Assembly: GCA_000421065.1 (NCBI GenBank)
Contig: ATWD01000001.1
Span: 1,542,001 to 1,606,000, forward strand
Direction: 5' to 3'
Source of the DNA: Acidobacteriaceae bacterium TAA 166
Lineage (GTDB): Bacteria; Acidobacteriota; Terriglobia; Terriglobales; Acidobacteriaceae
Length of the DNA: 64,000 nt
Made by a program: the position numbers and the translations under genes. Below, one piece after another: positions 17,001-26,800 of this stretch. Numbering within the stretch: position 1 is the stretch's first letter; each line of letters opens with the position of its first letter. Below the pieces are notes generated by a model. It made no database searches and had not been told where the DNA came from. It worked only from the letters and a program-made list of their open reading frames with translations.

Positions 17001-20000
17001 GCTCCTCAAGGAGAGCTCGAAAGCGCACTCGCAAGGTTATGGGAGGAGGTCCTGCAGGTATCGGGGGTGGGCCGAAATTCAGATTTTGTTTCTCTCGGCG
17101 GTCATTCACTCTCGGCGATGATCATTATTTCGCGACTGAGAGTTCAGCTTGGAATGGATGCAACCGTACGCGACTTTTTTGCGTGGCCCACTGTTGCTTC
17201 GCTCTCCGAGCGGCTCACTCGATATCCAGGTAGAAAACGCCCCGGAATCGATCAAACTCGATCCTCAGGAGGGATTCTCTCCTTCGCGCAGGAAAGTCTG
17301 TGGTCTCTGTCCAGGACTCAGGACGCGAGCCGGGCTTACCATATTTCATTCGGATTAAGTCTCCAGGGCCACCTAGATAAGTCCGCACTCCGCACCGCGC
17401 TAAATGAATTGCTCCTTCGGCACGATGTCCTTCGTGCAACGTTTGTCGATCGAGATGGCGAACCTCTTGTGGAATATCTTCCCGATGAACTGTGTGAATT
17501 CCAACTCTCCGAGTGCGACCTCAGCAGTAGCGTCGTCGAGCTACCTCGAATCCTGGCTCACGAATCGGCCACCGGGTTTGATTTAAATACGGGACCACTC
17601 ATTCGTGGCCTGCTTGCTAAACGAGCCGAGGATGATCACGTCCTCATAGTCACTATGCACCACATCGTTTCTGATGGGTGGTCCGTTGGAGTCCTGGTCG
17701 ACGAGTTCCGAGTGCTATACGAACGCGGCATGCGAGGCAACCAGATCACACTGCCCCGCATGCTCCACCAGTTTCGAGACTATGCACGCTGGCAGCGTGA
17801 GCAGTTCGAGGATGGAGCTTATGAGGAGTCGCTAAGGTACTGGGCCGATCATTTGAAAGCGCTCCCCGAACAGCATGATCTTCCGACTGATCGAACCCGG
17901 CCCAGTGTCCCTAGTTATGTCGGGGATGTTGTTCGCCGACAACTTCCGGTTTCATTGTCTGCCAGCTTAGACATATTGAGTCGCGGTGAAGGAGTGAGTC
18001 TGTTCATGACTCTCCTTACTGCATTTCAGATCCTCCTAGCGCGTTGGAGTGGCCAAGACGACGTCGTGGTTGGCACTCCTGTAGCTGACAGGAGCTTCCC
18101 GGGAGCGGACAGCCTCGTCGGATTGTTCGTCAATATGGTGGCACTTCGTACGAAGATTCCGCACCACGAGTCATTCCGCTCTCTGTTAAAACATGTTTCG
18201 GAAATCTGCCTCTCGGCGTACAGGCACCAAGATGTACCGTTTGAACTTGTCCTGCAACGGCTCAACCCAACCAGAGACATGAGCCGGCACCCTCTGTTCC
18301 AAATCGCTTTGAACATGTTGAACTATCCACGGTCTCCAGTCGCCATGAGTGACCTTGACGTCAATTATCTAGAGATGCCCAAGGATCTGACGTCAAAGTT
18401 TGACTTGACTCTGTACGTCAGACAGGGTGAGTCGTTGAGGTTGGATCTGGCCTACAGTACAGACCTCTTTGACAACGGGCGTATGGTTGAGTTTCTAGAC
18501 CAGTTTCAAGAGCTCTTGACTCAGGTTGCGCAGTCACCTGATGCTCCAATCTCAGGCTTCTCTCTCGTGACTGCGAACGCGATGTCGAGACTTCCCGATC
18601 CGAAACAAGCCATCGCTTCAGGAAAGTACCCCTCAATCCTCACCCGGTTTGCGGAGCAAGTAGCGCTCAAGCGTGAAGCGCCAGCAATATTCTTCTCTGG
18701 GCGAACAATCACATACGCAGCATTGGATAGCTCCAGCTCTAATCTCGCTAACGAGCTCATGGAACGAGGACTCACTGGAAAGCTGATTGCGATATACGCC
18801 GCCAGAACGCCCGACTTGGTGGAATGCATGCTGGCCGTGTGGAAAGCAAAAGCGCATTTCGTCCTGCTTGACCGAACTCATCCTGAACCGTTACTGCGTG
18901 ACTACATAGCGCTCCTTGATCCGGCAGCAATTCTCGGCGGGGCCCTGGATCACACAACGCCTGACAAAACGTTAGAGGTGAGGGCGTCCAGCGATGATTT
19001 GGGTATGTCGTTTGACTCTGCAAGCCCCGTGGCGCCAAGTATTCTCAAAATTGAAAAAGCGCAGATGGCTTATATTGCGCTCACCTCCGGATCTACGGGC
19101 ATCCCTAAGATCATCGTAGGAACCCATGGCCCACTCGAGCACTTCGCGGACTGGTATCAGACGACCTACAACATATCGGCATCAGATAGGTTCTCCATGT
19201 TGTCGGGGTTGGGACATGACCCTCTGCTGCGAGACATCTTTGTCCCCCTGACAATCGGTGCATCAATTTCAATTCCAAACGACCTTCCATTAGGGGAGGA
19301 TCTAGCTCGATGGCTATCAGCCACTGACACAACAGTTGCGCATATGACTCCATCCTTAGCCCGAACGCTGCAAGGTAGTCAGGAACGACTAGCGACGTTG
19401 CGCCTAGTAGCCTGTGGGGGAGAGACTTTAACTTACGGTGATGTGCAACTTCTTCGAACCATCGCACCGAAAGCAGAATTGGTCAATTTCTACGGCACGA
19501 CAGAAACACCTCAAGCAGCATGTTTTTACGATTGCGGTCCAGACCGGTCTCCAGATAGAAAAGTGCCAATTGGTAGTGGCATCTCTGAGGTTCAGGCGCT
19601 GGTCGTAGGAGATGGCAATCGACTATGCGGCATCGGTGAGTGCGGCGAAATCTTGATCAGAACTACGCACCTCACGGATGGCTATAGAAATGACATCCAG
19701 GAGACGGCGCGTCGATACATCTCGAACCCGTTTCGAGCAGATCTGCCGGATCGGATTTACCGAACCGGCGACCTAGGCCGATACAACCTCGACGGGGCGG
19801 TTGAATACGTTGGCAGATCGGATTCTCAGGTAAAGATCAGAGGATTTCGCGTCGAGTTGAGAGCTGTGGAAGCAACCTTAGAGCAGATCTCCTCTGTCAC
19901 GCGGGCGGCCGTTGTGGTGAGGGAAGACAACCAAGGTCTTCAGCAACTAGTCGGTTATGTCATTCCAAATGTATTAGCAGAGTTCAACGCTGATGCTATT

Positions 20001-23000
20001 CGGCATGGTCTGGCATCAAGACTACCGGCATATATGGTCCCAGTCTTCATTATCCCAGTGGATGAGCTTCCGCTAACTCCAAATGGTAAGCTCGACTACC
20101 AGGCTCTCCCGGTCCCTAGCTTCAACACAGCGCATCGACGCGATCCACGTACGTTACACGAAGAACTACTGGCAAACATCTTTGCTGAAGTCCTTCATCT
20201 GGGTAGTGTCGACGTTCACCGTAGTTTCTTCGACCTTGGTGGACACTCATTGAGTGCCACACGCGCCGTGAGTCGAATACGTCGCTTGCTCGGTATAGAG
20301 TTATCGATCCGCACACTATTCGAAAACTCATCAGTCGTAGCCCTAGCTAGGCGTTTGGATTCCTCATTAACGAGAAGAGAGCCGGTCGTCCCCTGTCCAA
20401 AGAGGAACGCGGAGGCTGTGTCCTATGGACAGCGGCGACTCTTGTTCCTCCAGAAACTAGATACTGCAAATACAGCCTACAATCTCACCCTAGCGTTCAA
20501 GATTCGTGGAAGCCTGAATACTGAAGCTTTGGGCCAATCCATTCTCGACCTCGTGACCCGTCACGAGCCTCTCCGTACAGTGTTTCTTGAATCAGAGGAT
20601 GGTTACGTTCAAGCCGTTTTGCCTGTTCATGATGTTCGACTGCAGCTCGCCCACACAGATGTCTCAGTAGAGCTATTGAGCGATGCCCTTTCGGCCGAAG
20701 CGAATCGGCCTTTCGAACTAACTCGTCAGATACCCATTCGCACACGTCTGTTTGACATTGGCCCACATGAATATGCCCTCGAACTGGTAATCCATCACGT
20801 TGCATGCGACGGTTGGTCGATGGCCCCTCTCATCAGAGATTTGGAGGTTGCATATTCGCACCGATGCCGCAACGAAGTTCCAACGTGGTCTCCATTGCCT
20901 GTCCAATATCTGGATTTTGCACTCTGGCAGCAGAAGCTGCTGGGCAAAGAGGGAAATCCTGACAGTCCTGTCGCTCAGCAGCTCTCGTATTGGGAGGCGA
21001 CATTAACCGGCCTCAGTGAGGAGATCGACCTTCCTTACGACAAACCGCGTCCGCCTGCGCCAACCTATAGTGGCAGAGTGGTGGAGTTTGATGTTCCCAA
21101 ACGACTGCATTCGGAACTAGCTGCCATAGCCCGAAAATATGATGTCACACTTTTCATGGTGTTGCACGCGGCTTGCGCTCTAATGGTGAGCCGGGTTGCC
21201 AACTGTGACGATATCGTTTTCGGAACTCCGACAGCGGGCCGCACGGACGATAGTCTCGAGGATTTGGTGGGGTTCTTTGTGAACACGCTCGTCCTGCGAG
21301 TTAGCACTTCGGGTAATCCTACGATCGTCGAGTTGCTCGCACGTACTCGTGAGGTGGATATCGCGGCGTATGCAAATCAAGATGTGCCGTTCGATCGCTT
21401 GGTTGAAAAGATAAACCCTTCGCGTGTTCTGGGGCGCCATCCGCTCTTCCAGATCATGTTTGTGATGCAGAACACGGAGCGCGCAGCTCTTACTCTCCCT
21501 GGACTTACCGTCGAGTCCATCCCCGTTGAGACGGGCACCGCCCAGTTCGATCTGTCAATAAGCATGCGGGAGCAAAAGGACGAAGCAGGTGACCTTTTGG
21601 GAATTCATGGTAGATTGACTTACGCGACCGACCTATTCGAATCCAGCACTATAGAACGTCTGGCGCGGCGTTTCCTTCTCATACTAGATGAGATAGTGAA
21701 AGACCCATCGCAACGGATCCAACAGGTTGACATCCTATCTTCAGACGAGCGCGATCTCCTGCTTCATCAGTGGAATGGGATAACGACACGCCCTTCGACG
21801 CTCACACTCCCGGAATTGTTCGAGCAGCAAGCGCTCACAATGCCGCGATCAACAGCTGTGGTGACAGAGAGCGAAGTAGCCACCTACGCAGATCTGAATA
21901 TTCGCGCAAATCAACTGGCTTATCTCCTGATCGCTGGTGGTGTGGGACCTGAGTCTTTGGTTGCTGTATCTCTGCACCGGTCCGTGGAGTTGGTAGTCGC
22001 CCTCCTAGCAGTCTTGAAAGCTGGTGCGGCATATGTGCCCCTCGATCCTTCATACCCAACCGAGCGGTTAGAGTTCATGCTCGACGACTGCTCCCCCAGA
22101 GCACTAATAACGCACTCCGACGTCTCCAATATATGTTCAACGCGTACCAACAATTTGTGGGCTATTGATCTATCCGATCCTTCGCTGGATCTATGCAACC
22201 AGCCCACATCTGATCCGAAGCACACCAACCTTTCACCACGCTCTCTCGCCTATGTCATGTATACGTCCGGTTCCACTGGGAAACCTAAGGGCGTGATGAT
22301 TGAGCAAGGCAGTATATGCAATCGGCTGACCTGGGGACAGGCGGCATATCCACTGACTGATTCCGACTGCGTAATGCAGAAGACACCATTCAGCTTTGAC
22401 ATTTCGGTATGGGAACTCTTCTGGCCTCTATTGTACGGCGCAAAGCTCATGATGGCCGAACCCAATCGTCACCGCGACCCGGCCTACCTTGTACGAACGA
22501 TACGAAAACATAACATCACTGTCATCCACTTTGTCCCTTCAATGTTGACAGCTTTCCTCGACGCGGTCGATTGTCAAGGGCTCCCGACACTACGACGAGT
22601 CATTTGCAGCGGAGAGGCTCTTTCTCCTTCTCTCGCGAAGCGATTCAATGCTCTGCTCCCAGAGACAGCGTTGGAAAATCTTTACGGACCGACAGAGGCG
22701 GCGGTCGAGGTAACCGCATGGTCCTATACGCCTACCTATTCGGGTACAACTCTGCCCATCGGACGTCCCATCGCGAACACAATGATCTATATCCTTGATG
22801 GGGAGATGCGTCCAGTACCGGTTGGGACTGTTGGCGAACTCCATATCGGTGGCATTCAGGTTGCAAGAGGATATTGGCAGAGGCCACAACTAACAATTCA
22901 AAAGTTCGTTCCGAATCCTTTTTCCGCTAAACCAGACGATCGGCTCTACCGAACGGGGGACCAGGCCCGTTGGTTAGCGGATGGCAATATCGACTTCAAG

Positions 23001-23633
23001 GGGCGCAGCGACACGCAGGTTAAGCTACGAGGTTTCCGAATCGAACTAGAAGAGATCGAGGCGACACTGACAAGGCATCAAGGTGTACGAGAGGCGGTCG
23101 TCTCTCCACTTTTTCGCGACGGCGAGATTATCGGCTTGGTGGCTTACTTTACTTGCTTGGCCAATTCTGAAGCGCAGTGCACTCCAGAAAGTTTAAGGAA
23201 TCATCTTCGCCGCGATCTTCCCGATTTTATGATTCCTGCCGCATACGTTCGACTCGAGTCATTGCCTCTCTCAGTAACCGGCAAACTTGATCGAAAAGCT
23301 CTTCCGAAACCGGATGGTACAGCTTATGTCGCCAAACCGTACGATCCGCCCAAGGGACTAGTCGAGGAAGCACTGGCACAGATTTGGGCCGGGGTGCTAG
23401 GCAGCCAATCGATTGGAAGAAATGACAACTTCTTTGAGCTAGGTGGGCATTCACTGATCGCCACAAGAGTCTTGTTTCAAGTCCAACGACATTTCGAGAT
23501 CCGGGTCGAACTGCGAGATACATTTGAGTGTCCCACCTTGTCAGGCTTCGCGGCTCTAATTCGAGATCGACAGTTGGCCCAGTTTGATGCCGGTGAGTTG
23601 GCGCAACTGGCACGAACCATCCCGAATTCTTAG
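14070..23633 (+). CDS. Nonribosomal peptide synthetase 1, modules 1-3 (C*-A-T-C-A-T-C-A-T)
   Basis: 3187 aa. Order: degenerate condensation domain (about 20-440), A1 (455-960), T1 (Ser about 1013 in LGGHSL), C2 (HHIVSDG about 1197), A2 (1515-1990), T2 (about 2057), C3 (HHVACDG about 2241), A3 (2560-3055), T3 (about 3125). The first C domain has AHTSSHG where HHxxxDG is expected. Pocket residues read from the A4-A5 region (plus the A10 Lys) are DVWHFGLVDK for A1 (serine type), DPRHAGFQAK for A2 (no confident call) and DIWHISLVEK for A3 (serine-like). C2 and C3 look like L-to-L condensers; no epimerase is present. It is the first line of the assembly, probably starting without a lipid tail because the C* motif is broken. 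The C-terminal tail should dock to NRPS 2. Confidence 0.95.
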   Translation: MKTVQAAASKFFRDTRNEQAIHAFGSAACAVAALDIAGPLSLTALQRSVSGLLADCDGRCTDVSSNMAEGQNMNAPYGVQHIDLSSDVDPEKTLERLLEEWPLTGSQPISGLPHISVLKLDINRHILVLTSTAHTSSHGAPKWLIREVGTRYRELTGQIPADTFDCQSDSYENSGSRMTSHAERSTAVWSWNDQFNGLEYLTLPVTSLKEAFVTTAIGRHVQSLTSEMSDQVSRLASEEHVEAATVYLCALVMLLARYSRENDIAVRTRLDGIQEVTRGTAITPIADETLIIRVDLSAYSHVRPLMKEIQAQIDAAGAYVKRWPHDLDSLRGAPQLSSSSKLAPVLFCYSAPHTEVWGAEGLHTTFRVVESSSSQARSSEVEWILSLHSDPNGVACSLEYDQNIYVAESIDDFTSHLMMTLTRIVQDPNQLWKTASELPIDLRQRILEKWNATERNYPIDDLVHNLFEKQVKRTPAACALICGRDQLTYEELNQRSNRLAHYLREIGVVCESRVAICVERSLEMVVSLLAILKAGAAYIPLDPTYPADRLEFMLQDSSPVALLTQSHLASKFQNDSVTMIALDSEEYIDRSNGNSCENLFVNDLTCRSLMYVMYTSGSTGSPKGVMTEHRAVVNRMLWMLERHPLDSTDTILQKTPYGFDVSVWEFFWPLLCGARLLLAKPEGHKDPDYLADMIGEYGVSAAHFVPSMLRVFLDSASGQDCPALKTVFSGGEALTPLLVQRFQSRFPETQLYNLYGPTEAAVDVTAWPCPPYDDDRCIPIGFPVPNTRIYILDDELSPLPPGVAGELHIGGVQVARGYWNRDSLTAERFIVDPFWGGGKNRMYRTGDLARWLQNGAIEFLGRNDFQVKIHGQRIELGEIEKTLSRHEAVKDVVVLAQENAAGVQRLMAYWTPASDYGQSGKAYHVDDLREYLQRSLPDYMIPAEYVRLNNWPVTTNGKLDRHALSGMRSPDPYSPGDAPQGELESALARLWEEVLQVSGVGRNSDFVSLGGHSLSAMIIISRLRVQLGMDATVRDFFAWPTVASLSERLTRYPGRKRPGIDQTRSSGGILSFAQESLWSLSRTQDASRAYHISFGLSLQGHLDKSALRTALNELLLRHDVLRATFVDRDGEPLVEYLPDELCEFQLSECDLSSSVVELPRILAHESATGFDLNTGPLIRGLLAKRAEDDHVLIVTMHHIVSDGWSVGVLVDEFRVLYERGMRGNQITLPRMLHQFRDYARWQREQFEDGAYEESLRYWADHLKALPEQHDLPTDRTRPSVPSYVGDVVRRQLPVSLSASLDILSRGEGVSLFMTLLTAFQILLARWSGQDDVVVGTPVADRSFPGADSLVGLFVNMVALRTKIPHHESFRSLLKHVSEICLSAYRHQDVPFELVLQRLNPTRDMSRHPLFQIALNMLNYPRSPVAMSDLDVNYLEMPKDLTSKFDLTLYVRQGESLRLDLAYSTDLFDNGRMVEFLDQFQELLTQVAQSPDAPISGFSLVTANAMSRLPDPKQAIASGKYPSILTRFAEQVALKREAPAIFFSGRTITYAALDSSSSNLANELMERGLTGKLIAIYAARTPDLVECMLAVWKAKAHFVLLDRTHPEPLLRDYIALLDPAAILGGALDHTTPDKTLEVRASSDDLGMSFDSASPVAPSILKIEKAQMAYIALTSGSTGIPKIIVGTHGPLEHFADWYQTTYNISASDRFSMLSGLGHDPLLRDIFVPLTIGASISIPNDLPLGEDLARWLSATDTTVAHMTPSLARTLQGSQERLATLRLVACGGETLTYGDVQLLRTIAPKAELVNFYGTTETPQAACFYDCGPDRSPDRKVPIGSGISEVQALVVGDGNRLCGIGECGEILIRTTHLTDGYRNDIQETARRYISNPFRADLPDRIYRTGDLGRYNLDGAVEYVGRSDSQVKIRGFRVELRAVEATLEQISSVTRAAVVVREDNQGLQQLVGYVIPNVLAEFNADAIRHGLASRLPAYMVPVFIIPVDELPLTPNGKLDYQALPVPSFNTAHRRDPRTLHEELLANIFAEVLHLGSVDVHRSFFDLGGHSLSATRAVSRIRRLLGIELSIRTLFENSSVVALARRLDSSLTRREPVVPCPKRNAEAVSYGQRRLLFLQKLDTANTAYNLTLAFKIRGSLNTEALGQSILDLVTRHEPLRTVFLESEDGYVQAVLPVHDVRLQLAHTDVSVELLSDALSAEANRPFELTRQIPIRTRLFDIGPHEYALELVIHHVACDGWSMAPLIRDLEVAYSHRCRNEVPTWSPLPVQYLDFALWQQKLLGKEGNPDSPVAQQLSYWEATLTGLSEEIDLPYDKPRPPAPTYSGRVVEFDVPKRLHSELAAIARKYDVTLFMVLHAACALMVSRVANCDDIVFGTPTAGRTDDSLEDLVGFFVNTLVLRVSTSGNPTIVELLARTREVDIAAYANQDVPFDRLVEKINPSRVLGRHPLFQIMFVMQNTERAALTLPGLTVESIPVETGTAQFDLSISMREQKDEAGDLLGIHGRLTYATDLFESSTIERLARRFLLILDEIVKDPSQRIQQVDILSSDERDLLLHQWNGITTRPSTLTLPELFEQQALTMPRSTAVVTESEVATYADLNIRANQLAYLLIAGGVGPESLVAVSLHRSVELVVALLAVLKAGAAYVPLDPSYPTERLEFMLDDCSPRALITHSDVSNICSTRTNNLWAIDLSDPSLDLCNQPTSDPKHTNLSPRSLAYVMYTSGSTGKPKGVMIEQGSICNRLTWGQAAYPLTDSDCVMQKTPFSFDISVWELFWPLLYGAKLMMAEPNRHRDPAYLVRTIRKHNITVIHFVPSMLTAFLDAVDCQGLPTLRRVICSGEALSPSLAKRFNALLPETALENLYGPTEAAVEVTAWSYTPTYSGTTLPIGRPIANTMIYILDGEMRPVPVGTVGELHIGGIQVARGYWQRPQLTIQKFVPNPFSAKPDDRLYRTGDQARWLADGNIDFKGRSDTQVKLRGFRIELEEIEATLTRHQGVREAVVSPLFRDGEIIGLVAYFTCLANSEAQCTPESLRNHLRRDLPDFMIPAAYVRLESLPLSVTGKLDRKALPKPDGTAYVAKPYDPPKGLVEEALAQIWAGVLGSQSIGRNDNFFELGGHSLIATRVLFQVQRHFEIRVELRDTFECPTLSGFAALIRDRQLAQFDAGELAQLARTIPNS

Positions 23634-23858
23634 AAAACCAAATGCCGACTGCGGCGGTATGCACCTGCCTGTATTGCGGTTGAGCTAGATTGCTGCGGAA
23701 CGCGTGACACTGATTTAGCCACACCTGCAACCCAACACCATCGATCAGCACCGACTCACTGGCCGCGACTGCATGGGCTATGAGGGTGTGTCACCGACAT
23801 GGGCGACCTCACCATAGTCGGTTCGGCGGTATCAGTCAGATAAACCCGGAGACGACCC
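23634..23858. other. 225-bp gap between NRPS 1 and NRPS 2
   Basis: No gene is recognisable. An imperfectly placed inverted repeat ACCGAC (23793-23798) / GTCGGT (23817-23822) with an 18-nt loop precedes the next start. The gap is long for consecutive collinear NRPS genes, one of which (NRPS 3) overlaps its neighbour by 4 bp, so a deleted or decayed piece or a regulatory leader is possible. Confidence 0.35.
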
Positions 23859-26800
23859 ATGAGCGATGAACTGATAAAGAACCTTGATCCAGAGTCATTG
23901 GATGAACTCCTGGCAGTTGCGCGTGCTAGGGGGCTCGCCCGTAGGTCCGACCCTTCATTTCATATTCCTCGGGTAGATAGAAGTGAGAAACATCCCCTAT
24001 CTCTCACCCAACAGCGGATTTGGTTTTTGACGCAGATGGAGGGAGTCAGCGAAACCTATCACATTAGCATCGCCCTGGAAATGAACGGTCACCTGAATCG
24101 CAGTGCGCTTATACATGCGATGGAGGCTTTGGTAGAGAGGCATGAATCCCTACGAACAGCGTTTCCGCTTCTAGATGGCGAGCCAGTACAACATGTATAC
24201 CCGGCCGGGCAGTGTGGCTTCACCATTTCCGAACCTGACGTCCGTAACCATTCCAAAGAGCAGGTGGACGAACTGATTCGGACGTTCGTTCGCAGTTCCT
24301 TCGACATTCAGCGTGGGCCACTTATACGAGCCCTCGTAGCGGAGCTGGAGTTTGGTAGGCACCTTGCCGTTATTGTGGTGCATCACCTTGTCTCTGATGG
24401 ATGGTCTCTCCGCATACTTGTTAAAGAGCTAGCAGAACTCTACAACGCTTCGGTCCTAAACCGGCCACACACGCTGCCCCTCCTCGAGGCCCAGTACCTC
24501 GATTTTTCTCAATGGCACAGAACCATGATTGGAAAAGTTGGAGCAGGGCAACTCGGCTATTGGAGATCTGAGCTTGAAGGGATTCCCCAGTTGCTGGAAA
24601 TCCCCAAGGATTATCGAAGGCCGGATTCACAAGACCATCAGGGTAATGCTGTCTCGTTCGAGCTTGACATAGCCCTCGTTGAAAAAATGAAAGAACTCGG
24701 AAGAAGGCACGATTCCACAATCTTCATGATTCTGCTCGCAGGCTGGGCCAGTCTCCTTGCACGTCTGACGGGGCAGCAGGACATCATCGTGGGCGTGCCG
24801 GATGCAAATCGCAGTCTCCCACAGGTTGAGAACATGATTGGATGTTTCGTCAACTCGCTGGCGATAAGAATCGACGCGTCCGGCAAACCGACAGTATCTG
24901 AATTGCTCAGTCGCGTACGCCGTCAGACGCTAGCGGCACAACGGCATAAGGATGTGCCATTCGAGCAAGTTGTCGAAGCCGTCCGGCCGATCAGGAGCCT
25001 GGCTCACAGCCCCATTTTTCAAGTAATGCTCAGCTGGGAGGCTGACATCTATCATCAGCCAGAGTTCCTTGGTGTGGACGCGAAAGAACTCAATTTGGAG
25101 GTTATTGATACCGCGAAGTTTGACCTGACCTTGGCTCTGCGCGAAGAGGGAGGGAGGATTCTTGGTGACCTACGGTACGCAACGGCTCTCTTCAGAGGCG
25201 AGTCAATACAACGATTCATCTCGTATTTCCACAGGTTGCTTGATGGTATGTCCGAAGGGGATGACCGGCTGGTGGAGAGCATTTCAATAATCTCGCCGGC
25301 CGAGAGATCGGCCTTATTAGAGGGCCGAAACAGCACGGGCCGCGATCAACCAAAAGACAAAACCGTCCATGAGATATTCCAAGTCTTGGCTTCATCTTCA
25401 CCGGACCGATTGGCTGCGCGAAGTAGGCTAGGCGAAGTCACATATGGTCGCCTTGATCAAGAGGCGAACCGCCTAGCCCACTACCTTCGCGAACTTGGTG
25501 TTCTTGTTGAGACGCCCGTTGCCATCTGCATAGATCGCAGTATCGAAATGCTTGTTGGTCTTCTCGCCATTCTGAAAGCGGGCGGCTTCTATGTCCCTCT
25601 AGATCCCGACTCTCCGACTTCGCGACTAGACGCAATCTTTCAAGATTGTGACCCGCAGGTGATTCTCACATCGGACATCCTTTGCCAAACGATGAGGGAC
25701 CTACGCCCTTCAACTCCAGTGCTCGACCTGTGCTCGGAAATCGAATGGAAGGACTTCCCCTTTGAAAATCCTCCAGACGTGAACGTCCGCGCAGATCAAC
25801 TGGCCTACCTAATCTACACCTCGGGATCAACCGGTACGCCGAAAGGCGTGATGGTAGAGCATCGGTCAATCCCGAGACTTGTGCTCAACAATGGCTACGC
25901 CGACTTTACATCCAATGACTGCTTCGCCTTCGCAGCCAACCCGGCGTTCGATGCAGCAACTCTTGAGATTTGGGGGCCACTTCTCAATGGAGGTTCCGTA
26001 TCCGTTGTCGATCGTCTTACGGTGCTTCAACCCCATCTCTTTGCCCAACAACTTCGCATTCATAAAGTGACGATTCTTTGGCTAACCGCTGGCCTGTTCC
26101 ACGCCTACGCCGAGCATCTCTCGAATGTCTTCGCCTCTTTGCGGTATTTGATAGTGGGAGGCGATGTCGTATCACCTGAAGTTGCAACGAGGGTTCTCAG
26201 AGAGAATCCGCCCGACCATCTGCTGAATGGATATGGTCCGACTGAAACTACAACGTTCGCCTCGACCTTCGAGATTTCGCTTCCAAGCCCTAGTCCGATC
26301 CCTATCGGCAAGCCGATCGGAAACTGCAAGATATACATCCTTGATCCTTATCTAGAGCCAGTTCCTGACGGTGTAATTGGAGAACTCTTTATCGGCGGCC
26401 TCGGAGTCGCGAGGGGCTATTGGAAGCTGCCCGATCTCACGGCAGCCCATTTCGTGGAAGACCCCTTCGATCCCGAGGGTGCAACAAGACTATATCGTTC
26501 TGGGGATCTTGGACGGTGGCGCTCCGACGGCAACATAGAGTTTATAGGCCGGAATGACAGTCAAGTGAAAATCCGAGGATTTCGCATTGAGCTAGGTGAA
26601 ATCGAAGCAGAACTTAAGGCCCATGAAAGGATTCGCGAGGTCGCTGTCATCTTAGACCGCCGTACCCACGAGTCCGGCGCGCTGGTGGCATACTATGCCT
26701 TGGTGGAAGGCGCTGACGACTTGCTCACGCCCGACGCCGCCCGGACTTTCCTTTCGCACAAACTTCCAGAGCATATGCTTCCAGCAGCATATGTAAGAGT

